Below are positions 55,101 to 64,000 of a DNA stretch of 64,000 bases, piece after piece. Below the pieces are notes generated by a model, which made no database searches, was not told the origin of the DNA, and worked only from the letters and a program-made list of their open reading frames with translations. The position numbers and the translations under genes are program-made. The stretch covers positions 3,254,653 to 3,318,652 of the forward strand of contig NZ_CP065425.1 in the NCBI RefSeq assembly GCF_016772275.1, read 5' to 3'. This DNA is from Heyndrickxia vini (GTDB lineage Bacteria > Bacillota > Bacilli > Bacillales > Bacillaceae_C). Positions within the stretch are counted from its first letter, which is position 1; each line of letters starts with the position of its first letter.

Positions 55101-56181
55101 CTATTTCCGCATATATATTCTTTAATTCTGATAAACTTTGTAAATTTGATAGAAGGACGATAAAATCCTTTCCGTCTTTTGAAATGCTATTAATTCCCGA
55201 CCATCCAGGGATATGTCCATGTATGGAATAGTTTTTTTGATGAATATACCAACCATATCCATACCTATTTTTCGTAGGTGTAAATAGTTTTCTTACGCTG
55301 CTTCGGTCAATGAGCTTTCCAGTTATTAACGCATGATCAAATTTATATAGATCGTACGCAGTGGAATAGCTATCGCCACTGCCAAATAGTTGAGAAAAAT
55401 CTAATCTAGTTGGGGAATAGATGAAATTAAATCTCTTCTGATAACCGATGGAAAGGGACGAGTCTTTTTTGGCAGCATCCCCAAATCCGGATTGTTCCAT
55501 CCCTAAAGGTTTAAAAATGAACTTCGTGATGTACTCATGAAGTGACATTCCAGATGCCTTTTCAATAATGAGCCCAAGAAGTGAATAGTTCGAATCCGTA
55601 TATTCCCATGTTTCACCAGGTTTTGAATGAATAGTTAAGGCATGGCGGGAAATATCTTTCATTAATTCATGCTTCGTAAGTTTCCCCCCTTTTTCATTCC
55701 GGCGAGAAATTCCAGATGTTTGCGAAAGCAAATGCTTAATTTTTATTTCAGTCGCATGCGGGAATTTAGGGAAGTATTTTGCTAAACGATCCTCCCTAGT
55801 TAGTTTTCCCTGTTCTTCTAACTGCATAATTGCCGTGGAAACAAACGCTTTTGTCAGTGAAGCAATATAATACTGTGTATTTGGTTCATTAATAATTTTT
55901 TTGGCACGATGACTTAAACCGTAACTTTTGTGTAACACCATTTTACCATCTTTCACAATCAAAGCTGTTCCACTAAAATGAGAGCTTTTTAAATAAAGAT
56001 CAATGGGATAAAAGGTAGCAGGTGTAGAAAGCACCTTCCCGTTAGAATGATGAATCCCACTATCCATTAGGCTATTTGTATGACATAGTAATCCAATCAT
56101 TAGAAAAACCATAAAGGAAACAGAAAAATTTATTAATCTTTTCTTCTTTCTTTTATCGTGTTTTCTTCGCGATGTTTGCAT
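55078..56181 (-). CDS. Membrane-anchored serine hydrolase, beta-lactamase/PBP4* family
   Basis: 367 aa. One N-terminal anchor helix (residues 17-35), so the enzyme faces outside. Active-site motifs are SxxK in IASLTKAFVST near residue 105, YxN in EYTDSNYSLLG near residue 190 and a HxG/KTG equivalent GHIPGWSGI near residue 320. Class C beta-lactamase-like esterase or carboxypeptidase; such proteins are rarely true beta-lactamases. AAAGGAG before the ATG. Single gene. Confidence 0.88.
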   Translation of the reverse strand: MQTSRRKHDKRKKKRLINFSVSFMVFLMIGLLCHTNSLMDSGIHHSNGKVLSTPATFYPIDLYLKSSHFSGTALIVKDGKMVLHKSYGLSHRAKKIINEPNTQYYIASLTKAFVSTAIMQLEEQGKLTREDRLAKYFPKFPHATEIKIKHLLSQTSGISRRNEKGGKLTKHELMKDISRHALTIHSKPGETWEYTDSNYSLLGLIIEKASGMSLHEYITKFIFKPLGMEQSGFGDAAKKDSSLSIGYQKRFNFIYSPTRLDFSQLFGSGDSYSTAYDLYKFDHALITGKLIDRSSVRKLFTPTKNRYGYGWYIHQKNYSIHGHIPGWSGINSISKDGKDFIVLLSNLQSLSELKNIYAEIEKGVSAL

Positions 56182-56369
56182 TTTTATCTCCTTTTGGTGA
56201 GCAGTAACGATATTTTAACCAATTTATAGGAGATAATACTGAGAGTATTTCTAGATAAAAGAGATAAATTTATATTCCCTTCAGAAAAAAAGAAGGATTA
56301 GTATCATGAAACTGGATAAATAAGATATAATTTATAAAGTCATTATCTTTAACTTATGTAGGAGGAATT

Positions 56370-57437
56370 ATGTCTAAAAAGAAAATTGTTTTTACAGGTG
56401 GGGGAACAGCAGGTCACGTGACACCTAACATTGCCATCATTAAGGAAATGGACCGTTCTAAATGGGATATTCATTATATAGGATCAAAAAAGGGAATTGA
56501 AAAAGAGTTAATCACTCAAATAAACATACCTTATTACGGAATTTCTAGCGGAAAGCTAAGAAGATATATTGATTTCGAGAATGTAAAAGATATTTTTAGA
56601 GTACTTAAAGGTTGCATGCAAGCAAGAAGAATTTTAAAGAAACTGAAACCTACGATTATTTTTTCAAAAGGCGGCTTCGTATCTGTGCCCGTCATAATGG
56701 CGGCAAAGTCATTAAAGATCCCGATCTTTATTCATGAAAGTGATATGACGCCCGGTTTGGCTAATAAAATTTCGCAACGTTTTGCGACGAAGATCTTCAC
56801 CTCGTTTGCGGAAACGAAAAAATACTTTCCTGAACAAAAAACAATGGTTATTGGTTCTCCGATTCGAAAGGAAATTTTAAATGGCTCCTGGGAAAAAGGA
56901 AGATCCTTTCTCAATTTCAATACGTATCAACCAATTTTAACGATTATGGGCGGCAGCTTAGGTTCGAAAAAAGTGAATGAAGCTGTCAGGTCGTCGTTAA
57001 AACAGCTCACTGGAAAGTATCAAATCGTACATCTATGCGGAAAGGGGAATATCGATGATAAGCTTTTGAATATTCCCGGGTATAAACAATTTGAATATAT
57101 CAATGAGGAATTACCAGACATCTTAGCAGCGACCGATATTGTTATCACAAGAGGCGGATCGAATGCGATTTTTGAATTTTTAGCTTTAAAAATCCCGATG
57201 GTTATCATCCCATTAACGAAACAGCAAAGCCGAGGCGATCAAATTTTGAATGCTAAAGCATTCGAAGATAAAGGATATTCATTGACAATAGAGGAAGAAA
57301 ATTTAACGAACGATTCATTAATAAGCGGCTTGGATTTTGTCATGAGCAAAAAGGAAAATTACCAAACCGCCATGTCCTCATCAGAACAAGGAAATGCTCT
57401 CCAAGTACTAGTGGACGAAATAAATAAATATCTTTAA
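56370..57437 (+). CDS. murG: MurG-type UDP-GlcNAc transferase, outside the dcw cluster
   Basis: Adds GlcNAc to lipid I to make lipid II at the inner face of the membrane. 355 aa, GT-B fold. GGGTAGHVTPN near residue 10, FSKGGFVSVPV near residue 100, HESDMTPGLANK near residue 125 and the UDP-GlcNAc site ITRGGSNAIFE near residue 262 with QQSRGDQ. AGGAGG before the ATG. It has no dcw neighbours (murD, ftsW), so it is probably the second copy as in the B. cereus group. Function by homology. Confidence 0.85.
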   Translation: MSKKKIVFTGGGTAGHVTPNIAIIKEMDRSKWDIHYIGSKKGIEKELITQINIPYYGISSGKLRRYIDFENVKDIFRVLKGCMQARRILKKLKPTIIFSKGGFVSVPVIMAAKSLKIPIFIHESDMTPGLANKISQRFATKIFTSFAETKKYFPEQKTMVIGSPIRKEILNGSWEKGRSFLNFNTYQPILTIMGGSLGSKKVNEAVRSSLKQLTGKYQIVHLCGKGNIDDKLLNIPGYKQFEYINEELPDILAATDIVITRGGSNAIFEFLALKIPMVIIPLTKQQSRGDQILNAKAFEDKGYSLTIEEENLTNDSLISGLDFVMSKKENYQTAMSSSEQGNALQVLVDEINKYL

Positions 57438-57442
57438 ATCAA

Positions 57443-57502
57443 AATAAGGTGTCAGGCACCGTCTGTGGACATTTGTCCACAAGAGGTGCCTGACACCTTA
57501 TT
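57443..57502. repeat. Palindromic repeat family C, between murG and dltD
   Basis: AATAAGGTGTCAGGCACC...GGTGCCTGACACCTTATT with inner TGTGGACATTTGTCCACA. A near-perfect 60-base palindrome that fills the whole gap between the two convergent stops (57437 and 57505). Confidence 0.93.
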
Positions 57503-57504
57503 GG

Positions 57505-58680
57505 TTATTGTTTCCAGTGGTTTTCCATTGCTCGGTCCATATATACCCAGCCTTTCCACGCGATGTGGATGGTGTCTTTGAGGAAATATGGATCATATTC
57601 ATGTACTGAGTAGTCAGCAATTGGAAATCCTGCGGCTTCTACTTGCTTTTTAATCTTTTTGTAAAAAGAAGTTCTTCCTTCCTTAGGGAAACCAGTGTAG
57701 TCGTACCATTTACCATTAACAGGAAGTGTCACAAAAAGCGGCTTTGCACCTTTTTCTTTTAAAAGATCCAATACCATTTGAAAATCTTTATATTCTACGG
57801 ATTCAGCAAATGATGTATCTTTTTTATAATTTTTAAGCTCATTTATTTTTGGTGCAATCTTCTTTTTATAATATTTATCCGATATATGAAATGGATTATT
57901 CTTTGATTGTTTGCGGCCATATTTTTCAGCTGAGCGCATCAATTTATCCCATGACTTATTTTTAACAAGTTGAGGGTTTTGATGTCTTTTCCTTTGATGA
58001 CCTCCATACAACGAATAATACAAATCCTTTTTCTGTAATAGCCGCCAATTCAAATAGGCAATTGGCTTAGCACAGTCAGCTTTGAATCGTAATGATTTAC
58101 TATTACTTATCTCCGCTTTATATAATGTCGATAAGATTTGATCCCGATTCACCGTATTAAATTTCAACAATCGAGCCATCGCCATTCTTTTCAGTTTTGA
58201 ATCAATACTATGATTGAAAACTAAATCATAAGCTTGTAGTCTCGAGTAATTAGGAGAAAAATGAGCATCATCTATTCCTTCTTCGTGAAACCATTGCGGT
58301 GAAATGATAAATACCAGCTTTTTCCCTTTTAATTGATCCGCCTGGGAGGCAAAATTCATGAAATGAATCAGCGATTGCATTCCGCCCCTCCCGTATAAAA
58401 ATGGGGTAAATCCTTTTTGATTAGCTGCAAAATAATTTGATGGATGAAATGGATCAAATCGAGCCAATTCCGACGAACCGTAAATAGGGAAAGAATTCTT
58501 TTCTTCGAGGATTTTCTTTTGCACGTAATCCCCTTGAAACATTAAAGGATTTAGTTCCGTTGCAGCACTCTGTACTTTTTTATCCGAAATAAATGATTTA
58601 AGCCAATTATTTGGAAAAAAGACAAAAACTAAAAATAGTACTACTGCAATAATGATCGGAACAAATGCATATTTTTTCAT
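57505..58680 (-). CDS. dltD: D-alanine transfer protein DltD
   Basis: Extracellular, membrane-anchored esterase-like step of teichoic acid D-alanylation. 391 aa with an N-terminal anchor (PIIIAVVLFLVFVFFP). Catalytic Ser in YGSSELARFDPFHPSNYF near residue 69 (part) and HxxxxxxW-type C-terminal region DTIHIAWKGW. ATG overlaps the dltC stop by 4 bases. Last gene of dltXABCD. Confidence 0.95.
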   Translation of the reverse strand: MKKYAFVPIIIAVVLFLVFVFFPNNWLKSFISDKKVQSAATELNPLMFQGDYVQKKILEEKNSFPIYGSSELARFDPFHPSNYFAANQKGFTPFLYGRGGMQSLIHFMNFASQADQLKGKKLVFIISPQWFHEEGIDDAHFSPNYSRLQAYDLVFNHSIDSKLKRMAMARLLKFNTVNRDQILSTLYKAEISNSKSLRFKADCAKPIAYLNWRLLQKKDLYYSLYGGHQRKRHQNPQLVKNKSWDKLMRSAEKYGRKQSKNNPFHISDKYYKKKIAPKINELKNYKKDTSFAESVEYKDFQMVLDLLKEKGAKPLFVTLPVNGKWYDYTGFPKEGRTSFYKKIKKQVEAAGFPIADYSVHEYDPYFLKDTIHIAWKGWVYMDRAMENHWKQ

Positions 58681-58910
58681 TCCATTTCAGCCAATTTCTC
58701 AGCAATATTATTCGGAGTATTCCACTCCTCACGTGTAAATTCTGTAATTGGAACAGTAATTCCAAGTCGACTTTCGATTTCAACTAGTAAATTAATCGTT
58801 CCAAAAGAATCCAATAGTCCCTCTTCAAAAAGATCAATATCTGGATTTTCCTTAACAATATCCTCTTGGCAAACCTCTACTAAAATATTAAATAATTCTT
58901 GTTTATCCAT
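58677..58910 (-). CDS. dltC: D-alanyl carrier protein DltC
   Basis: 77 aa. The 4'-phosphopantetheine Ser35 is in LLDSFGTINLL. Carries D-Ala from DltA to the membrane stage. Overlaps dltD by 4 bases and lies 13 bases after dltB. AAAGGAGAATG before the ATG. Confidence 0.97.
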   Translation of the reverse strand: MDKQELFNILVEVCQEDIVKENPDIDLFEEGLLDSFGTINLLVEIESRLGITVPITEFTREEWNTPNNIAEKLAEME

Positions 58911-58923
58911 TGTTCATTCTCCT

Positions 58924-60090
58924 TTAGCGAAATAACTGTCCTGAAAAAATATAAAACCCGAAACATATAAAATGGAATGTAATAATTACTGATACAACAT
59001 GTGTAACGTTATTTTTTGGCCAAAATTTTGTTTTCCGATTCCAACGATCAAAAAAGTCAAAACTGACCATTAAAAACGCGTGATACAATCCGTATATAAT
59101 ATATTGAGGTGCAATCCCATGCCATAGCCCCATGATGAGGAATAATAATAGATACCCTAAATTAGAAACAGTATAACGGTTTTTAATCCACTTCTTCTTG
59201 GTCATCCATAAAACAAAGCGCATGTACACATAATCTCTAAACCAAAATGATAACGTTATGTGCCAACGATTCCAAAAATCTTTTATGTTTCGACTGATGA
59301 AAGGGAGATTAAAGTTTTCAGGTGTCTTAATTCCCATCAAATAACTTACACCTATTGCAAACGCACTGTACCCTGCAAAGTCAAAGAACAGATACATACT
59401 ATACGAATACATGTACAAAAGGTTTCCTAAAAATGGGTGCGTTTCAACAAATGGTCCTGCAGTTAAATAAACGATTACATTATGATGAATTAAGTAAGCA
59501 ATAATAAATTTATATAAAAAGCCTCTGAAGATTTTATTAATACCTAAATAAAGTAGTTCACGATACTGTTCTTTCGAAGGAACATTTTTTCGATCCTTTT
59601 CAAAACGTCGATAGCGGTCAATTGGACCGGATGATATTGTTGGAAAGAATAGTAAAAAGTATAAAAAGTCAAGTATTGGCAGATCACTTTTAATTAGTCC
59701 GTCTCTTATTTCAATAATCATTTGAACAGCTTTAAAGGTTAAATAAGAGATACCTAGAAAGCCAAATATGTGAGATAACCCCAAAAGCGGGAAAACCTTT
59801 ACTAGTACTAATGGCAAAATAGAAGCGAAAAAGGCAAGACAAAAAATGAAAGTATTATTTTTTTGTTTGCGGTAAATCGCATATCCCTTAACAAGGATCA
59901 CTTGCCAAATTGTAAACAGTACAAGTGAGACTGCACCCAATGTACTATTTGAAAAAATGACAGCTAACAATATGATCGTTATTACCAAATTATAAGCTTT
60001 TGATACTTTCCCATTTAATCCCAATATAATTGTTGGTAGTAATAGAATGGCTACAATAAAGAAAAAGAGGAAAGATTCATAAGGAATCAT
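58924..60090 (-). CDS. dltB: Teichoic acid D-alanyltransferase DltB (MBOAT)
   Basis: 388 aa, about 11 helices. MBOAT signature with catalytic His in FLIMGLWHGIAPQYIIYG near residue 330, and FNLPFISRNIKDFWNRWHITLSFWFRDYVY near residue 275 (in part RNIKDFWNRWHITLS). Moves D-Ala across the membrane from DltC. ATG overlaps the dltA stop by 4 bases. Confidence 0.96.
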   Translation of the reverse strand: MIPYESFLFFFIVAILLLPTIILGLNGKVSKAYNLVITIILLAVIFSNSTLGAVSLVLFTIWQVILVKGYAIYRKQKNNTFIFCLAFFASILPLVLVKVFPLLGLSHIFGFLGISYLTFKAVQMIIEIRDGLIKSDLPILDFLYFLLFFPTISSGPIDRYRRFEKDRKNVPSKEQYRELLYLGINKIFRGFLYKFIIAYLIHHNVIVYLTAGPFVETHPFLGNLLYMYSYSMYLFFDFAGYSAFAIGVSYLMGIKTPENFNLPFISRNIKDFWNRWHITLSFWFRDYVYMRFVLWMTKKKWIKNRYTVSNLGYLLLFLIMGLWHGIAPQYIIYGLYHAFLMVSFDFFDRWNRKTKFWPKNNVTHVVSVIITFHFICFGFYIFSGQLFR

Positions 60091-61607
60091 GTCATTACCT
60101 CAGAAGACAATTTCTTACGGTCAATTTTGCCATTAGCCGTCATCGGTAACTGATCGCAATAAATGAATTTCCTCGGAATCATATAAGTTGGCAATAATTG
60201 AGCAAGTTCCTTTTTAATCGCGCTCGTTAATTGATACTCTTTTACAAATGAATGCTCGCTTGGCACGACATAAGCTGACAAGTAATCAATTTTATCCTCT
60301 CGATAAATCGGACTCACTACACAACTTTTAATATATTGCGATTTTACAAGATTACATTCTATTTCCTCTAATTCCATTCGATATCCATGTACTTTCACCT
60401 GAAAATCTAAACGTCCCTGGTAATATAGCATGCCATTTTTTATAAGTCCTACATCACCCGTACGATAAGCTCTCATGCCATTTTTTATAAAAAATACTCG
60501 ATCCGTAATTTCTTTTTCACCAAGATAACCTTTACTTACAGATGGACCGACAATGATCATTTCTCCTTTTTCACCTTCAGGAAGTTGATTGCCTTCCTCA
60601 TCGACTATAAGGATTTGTGAATCACTTTTACACTTACCAATCGGCAAAACAGAATGTGAATCCACGATTTCATTTGTGACTTCCACCATCGAAATCGCCA
60701 CCGTCGCTTCCGTAGGCCCGTAAAGATTAAAGACTTTTGCCTGTGGAAAACGTATTTTTAACTGACGTGCAGTTTCTGTTGTTAATACTTCCCCACAAAA
60801 TAGGAACACTTTCAATTTCGGAAGCATTTCTTGATTGAAAGTTGATTCCATTAAACACATTTGTGCAAATGATGGTGTAGATGTCCAAACCTCAATATTA
60901 GAATACTTCAATTCATCAAATAGAACTTTCGGATTTGCAATCATTTCTTTCGTTACTGCAAACAAGGTCCCACCAGTACTAAGAGCGGGATAAAGATCCA
61001 TAACTGACAAATCAAACGAAAATGGTGCTTGATTCATAAAAACTCCACTATTTTCGATTGAAAAGTCTGAAACCATCCAGTCGACATAGCTTTGTAAATT
61101 ATTCGCAGTTATTTGAACACCCTTTGGATTTCCCGTGCTGCCGGATGTATAAATAATATAAAAGCTGTCTTCTTCCTTCACCCACTTACCTTCTATAGAG
61201 GGCATCATTTGTTGCATCAAAATCTCATCCAACTGCGTGTTTTTTATATATTTTATCGGATACTCTAAAAGAGTTTCTTCCGCAAAATCTTCAGTTGCGA
61301 TAAAAAATTCAGCTTTTGAGCTTTCAATTATTTTTTTTATTCTTTCAGTAGGTATCGATTGATCAACAGGAATATACGGATGGCCTGCCTTTACACTTCC
61401 TAAGAAAGAAACAATCATTTCAGGTGCCATATGTCCAAACACAATAATCGGCGATTTACTTTGATTCGAATACTCCTCTATATACCTTGCCAAATTGCTA
61501 GATTGCTCCCATAAATCGCGATAAGTAATTGACACTTCACGATTGATAAAAGCAGTGCGCTCTGGGTATTCAATTGAAACCTGTTGTATTGATTTTAGTA
61601 ATTCCAT
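60087..61607 (-). CDS. dltA: D-alanine--D-alanyl carrier protein ligase DltA
   Basis: Adenylates D-Ala and loads it on DltC. 506 aa from the ATG at 61607 (GGGGGA 5 bases upstream; the longer frame to 61622 overlaps it). ANL motifs YIIYTSGSTGNPKGVQ near residue 145, NLYGPTEATVA near residue 290, YRTGDVGL near residue 370 and the C-terminal Lys in TANGKIDRKKL. Overlaps dltB by 4 bases. Confidence 0.96.
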   Translation of the reverse strand: MELLKSIQQVSIEYPERTAFINREVSITYRDLWEQSSNLARYIEEYSNQSKSPIIVFGHMAPEMIVSFLGSVKAGHPYIPVDQSIPTERIKKIIESSKAEFFIATEDFAEETLLEYPIKYIKNTQLDEILMQQMMPSIEGKWVKEEDSFYIIYTSGSTGNPKGVQITANNLQSYVDWMVSDFSIENSGVFMNQAPFSFDLSVMDLYPALSTGGTLFAVTKEMIANPKVLFDELKYSNIEVWTSTPSFAQMCLMESTFNQEMLPKLKVFLFCGEVLTTETARQLKIRFPQAKVFNLYGPTEATVAISMVEVTNEIVDSHSVLPIGKCKSDSQILIVDEEGNQLPEGEKGEMIIVGPSVSKGYLGEKEITDRVFFIKNGMRAYRTGDVGLIKNGMLYYQGRLDFQVKVHGYRMELEEIECNLVKSQYIKSCVVSPIYREDKIDYLSAYVVPSEHSFVKEYQLTSAIKKELAQLLPTYMIPRKFIYCDQLPMTANGKIDRKKLSSEVMT

Positions 61608-61631
61608 ATATCCCCCATCCATTCATTAATA

Positions 61632-61778
61632 CTAAAACTCGGCATATATAAATGGTCCGGCACTCATATCATGAAAACCATATATTAAAACGAGCAATAT
61701 TAAAATGAGCAAATAGTAAAGAGTACGTACACTTTGATTGACAATAAATCGATCAAAAAACTTTTTTATTTTTTCCAA
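61632..61778 (-). CDS. dltX: DltX, small membrane protein of the dlt operon
   Basis: 48 aa from a TTG at 61778; a longer frame to 61877 exists but has no ribosome-binding site and an atypical N-terminus. One helix (TLYYLLILILLVLIYG) and the characteristic end GFHDMSAGPFIYAEF, in line with the family's C-terminal 'FIYNEF'. The C-terminal motif is thought to be an extracellular acyl carrier or transfer peptide in D-alanylation. First gene of the operon, 9 bases before the long dltA frame. Confidence 0.82.
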   Translation of the reverse strand: MEKIKKFFDRFIVNQSVRTLYYLLILILLVLIYGFHDMSAGPFIYAEF

Positions 61779-62178
61779 AAAAAGCAACCCTTCCCATTTA
61801 TCTTCTTCTTTGTGATAATAATTAAATTTATCACACTTCTTAAACATTTTTGTAAAAATTTTGTAGAACCAATTCATTATATAACATTAATAAGACTTAA
61901 TAAACAGGAAAAAAGTTTCAATATAAATAGAAAAAAATAAACTAATTTAGAAAAGAGTAAAAGCCTTGCTTAGCCCTGACTAGCAAATGTTTTCTGGCAA
62001 AAAAGGCCGCTCATTGACTTTTATGCCGAAGAATATTTGTCCTCAAGAGCTGCAAGACAAAGCGGAACATGAATCCTATAAAATTTATGCTTTCTCATCT
62101 TATTAAAAAAGGTGTCAGACACTCGCTATGGACAAATGTCCACAAGCGGTGCCTGACACCCTTGTTCGTATCACTTAA
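61779..62178. other. dlt operon upstream region
   Basis: About 400 bases without a supported gene. AT-rich up to 61945, then a more GC-balanced stretch of about 140 bases (61960-62100) that does not match any other part of this window and may be a further repeat type, then family C (62109-62162). The dlt promoter should be here; I see no single clear box pair. Confidence 0.6.
62107..62164. repeat. Palindromic repeat family C, 3' of ald
   Basis: AGGTGTCAGACACTCGCTATGGACAAATG and the arm GTCCACAAGCGGTGCCTGACACC, slightly imperfect on the left. It lies 15 bases after the ald stop. Confidence 0.88.
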
Positions 62179-63312
62179 TTATGCATTTATTGCTTCTTTA
62201 GAAATCGCTTCTTCTACTGTTACATATTTGTAACCAAGATCATTTGCTACCGCTTCAAATGTTACATGTCCGTTCGCTACGTTGACACCCGCTTTAATGG
62301 CTGGGTTGTCATTCACTGCTTTAACTACACCTTTTGATGCAATTTGAACTGCGTAAGGAATGGTTACATTTGTTAAAGCAATAGTAGATGTACGTGGAAC
62401 CGCTCCAGGCATATTAGCTACTGCATAATGAACAACACCATGCTTAACATAAGTAGGGTCATCATGAGTTGTAATATGATCAACTGTTTCGAAGTTTCCA
62501 CCTTGGTCGATTGCAACGTCTACGATAACGGAGCCAGGTTGCATAGATTTAACCATTTCTTCTGTCACTAATTTAGGAGCTTTTGCACCAGGAATTAGTA
62601 CTGAGCCAATAACCAAATCAGATTCTTTAACAGCTTCAGCAATATTATATGGATTTGACATTAAAGTTTGAACACTTGTACCAAAAATGTCTTCTAATTG
62701 GCGTAAACGATCTGGATTTAAATCGATGATTGTTACATCTGCACCAAGACCAACAGCGATTTTCGCAGCGTTTGTTCCAACCATTCCACCGCCAATAATC
62801 GTTACTTTTCCGCGTTTCACTCCAGGCACTCCACTTAGTAGAATTCCTTTTCCGCCTTGTGTTTTTTCAAGGAATTGCGCACCGATTTGGGATGCCATTC
62901 TACCTGCAACTTCACTCATTGGTGAAAGAAGTGGCAATGTACGATTTACTGTAACTGTTTCATAAGCAATAGCAATCACTTCACTATCTACTAATGCTTT
63001 TGTTAATTCAGGTTCTGCAGCTAAGTGAAGGTAAGTAAATAATAGTAACCCTTTACGGAAATAACCATACTCAGATGCAAGTGGTTCTTTAACTTTCATG
63101 ATCATATCTGCTTTTGCCCATACATCTGAAGCGCTTTCAATGATTTCCGCACCAGCTTGTTTATATTCTTCGTTCGTAAAACCACTGCCTAATCCAGCAT
63201 TTGTTTCAATAATTACTTTATGTCCAGCATTTAATAAGTGAACGACACCAGCAGGAGTCATTGCCACACGATTTTCATTATTTTTAATTTCCTTAGGAAC
63301 ACCGATAATCAT
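62179..63312 (-). CDS. ald: Alanine dehydrogenase
   Basis: NAD-dependent L-alanine deamination to pyruvate, used on alanine and in sporulation. 377 aa. [17 protein letters not shown] at the N-terminus (Arg15 site), [11 protein letters not shown] near residue 72, TYLHLAAEP (catalytic His) near residue 93, and the Rossmann motif [14 protein letters not shown] near residue 175. AAGGAGATG upstream. A probable PucR-type activator gene, adeR, lies upstream. Confidence 0.97.
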   Translation of the reverse strand: MIIGVPKEIKNNENRVAMTPAGVVHLLNAGHKVIIETNAGLGSGFTNEEYKQAGAEIIESASDVWAKADMIMKVKEPLASEYGYFRKGLLLFTYLHLAAEPELTKALVDSEVIAIAYETVTVNRTLPLLSPMSEVAGRMASQIGAQFLEKTQGGKGILLSGVPGVKRGKVTIIGGGMVGTNAAKIAVGLGADVTIIDLNPDRLRQLEDIFGTSVQTLMSNPYNIAEAVKESDLVIGSVLIPGAKAPKLVTEEMVKSMQPGSVIVDVAIDQGGNFETVDHITTHDDPTYVKHGVVHYAVANMPGAVPRTSTIALTNVTIPYAVQIASKGVVKAVNDNPAIKAGVNVANGHVTFEAVANDLGYKYVTVEEAISKEAINA

Positions 63313-63403
63313 CTATAAACATCTCCTTAAAGATAAGTCAGTAATGCGCTTACAATGCTATTATATTCCTCTTTCTAACATATTGCTTTATGAATAATAT
63401 AAA

Positions 63404-63448
63404 AAATAAGAGTGGGGATTTGTGAAAAATCACAAATCCTTACTCTTC
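63404..63448 (-). terminator. Terminator of adeR
   Basis: Arms AAGAGTAAGGATTTGTG and CACAAATCCCCACTCTT on the minus strand with TTATTTTTTAT after, overlapping the adeR stop codon. Confidence 0.85.
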
Positions 63449-64000
63449 ATGTCCTCCATTTTTAAATCCAGAAATAACGTTAGCTTTTGATTCGGATCTT
63501 TTAAATCTATTTCTGCAATTTCAACAATTCGTTTTAGTCGGTAATTTAATGTGTTTGTATGAACATGCAGCACCTTTGCAGCATCGTGAACATTATTATC
63601 ACATTCCAAATACGTCTTTAGCGTTAGTAAAAGATTCGATTGATGTTTTCGATCATATGCTCTTAATTGTTCAATTGTATAATTTTTATATTGTTCCCGA
63701 GCTCTAATGTGAGAGAGCTCCTCGATAAATTGATAGATCCCTAATTCTTGATAACAAATGGTTTTTGCTAATTCAGTTGAGAAATGTGTTTTCAATTCCA
63801 AAACTTTTAAGGCTTCCGTATAGCTTTTATTAATTTGTAATGGAGAATTATAAAATAATCCTGACGAACCTTTTACTTGTTCGATTTGTAATCGTTCTTT
63901 TATTTTATCAATAAACTGCTGGATAAATTGTTTTGTATTTTTAATAGAAGTATTTTCGTTTTCGTAACGAAGCAGAAGAATGAGCTGATTTTGATCAAAC
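63430..64000 (-). CDS. adeR: PucR/CdaR-type activator, probable AdeR, C-terminal part (start outside window)
   Basis: The frame is open from the right window edge (64000) to the stop at 63430, about 190 residues. A short internal frame starting at 63801 is not a real start; conserved residues such as ENENTSIKNTKQFIQQFID and SPLQINKSYTEALKV continue upstream. The C-terminal PucR helix-turn-helix reads TLKTYLECDNNVHDAAKVLHVHTNTLNYRLKRIVEI (in part NVHDAAKVLHVHTNTLNYRL). In B. subtilis AdeR activates ald and is encoded beside it; the same role is inferred here. Confidence 0.85.
   Translation of the reverse strand, partial: FDQNQLILLLRYENENTSIKNTKQFIQQFIDKIKERLQIEQVKGSSGLFYNSPLQINKSYTEALKVLELKTHFSTELAKTICYQELGIYQFIEELSHIRAREQYKNYTIEQLRAYDRKHQSNLLLTLKTYLECDNNVHDAAKVLHVHTNTLNYRLKRIVEIAEIDLKDPNQKLTLFLDLKMEDMKSKDL

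Noticed and set aside
55078-56181. True class C beta-lactamase
   Set aside because: SxxK and YxN are present but the protein is membrane-anchored and the third motif is not a KTG; family members of this type are usually esterases or peptidases.
63430-63801. Complete 123-aa gene
   Set aside because: The reading frame continues to the window edge with conserved PucR-type sequence, so the gene is only cut by the window.

Overview
The window is a stretch of a low-GC Bacillaceae chromosome from an endospore former. The pointers are GerP-type spore proteins, a class IV type polyhydroxyalkanoate synthase (phaR/phaC) as in Bacillus megaterium and B. cereus, the LipM/LipA lipoylation route, a dltXABCD operon, bcrC, a ywbE homologue, an ald gene beside its probable regulator adeR, and T-box RNA regulation. 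The species cannot be named from the sequence alone. All genes look chromosomal. The one clear mobile element is an IS1182-type insertion sequence.

Layout: 1-2.8 kb holds the end of a hom-thrC-thrB threonine operon. 2.9-7.0 kb (minus strand) is a four-gene wall-polymer operon: an IspD/TarI-like cytidylyltransferase, an SDR reductase and two CDP-glycerol glycerophosphotransferase-family enzymes. 7.2-12.4 kb has a tiny HNH-repeat-like gene, an aldehyde dehydrogenase with an acetolactate-synthase-type ThDP enzyme, and a divergent YerD-like FMN protein, followed by a 52-bp tandem repeat. 12.8-18 kb carries a universal stress protein, a divergent MFS/MerR pair, a 48-aa hydrophobic small ORF and a feoA-feoB-FeoB-associated small protein operon. 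18.1-19.9 kb is the IS, inserted in a dispersed repeat. 20-29.6 kb has gdhA, hemY/cgoX, a Na+ symporter, aroA (DAHP synthase/chorismate mutase) behind two tandem Phe-type T-boxes, lipM-lipA and a Nudix gene. 29.8-35 kb has degV, a LysR gene, a YkhA-type thioesterase and a spore-related group (GerPA/F-like, small heat shock protein, GerPC-like). 35.1-38.5 kb is a TetR/MMPL exporter locus with three operators. 38.6-42.7 kb has a polysaccharide deacetylase, ywbE and the PHA operon. 43-49 kb is a YknXYZ-type ABC exporter with a two-component system and small membrane proteins. 49-53 kb has bcrC, a fused osmolyte or ergothioneine-type ABC importer and a PPP phosphatase. 53.5-57.5 kb has a DHA2 drug exporter, a serine hydrolase and a stand-alone murG. 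57.5-62 kb is dltXABCD, and 62-64 kb is ald with the 3' part of adeR.

Several loci serve the cell envelope (teichoic-type polymer synthesis, D-alanylation, BcrC, MurG, deacetylase, YknXYZ with its sensor pair). Others serve spores and reserve metabolism (GerP-like genes, PHA, Ald). No phage, CRISPR array or obvious defence island is visible. The most distinctive non-coding content is three families of dispersed repeats, the 52-bp tandem array, and the regulatory architecture at aroA and at the MMPL exporter. Two small ORFs with strong ribosome-binding sites (at 15260-15406 and 42547-42645) and the 50-aa FeoB-associated gene are easy to miss.
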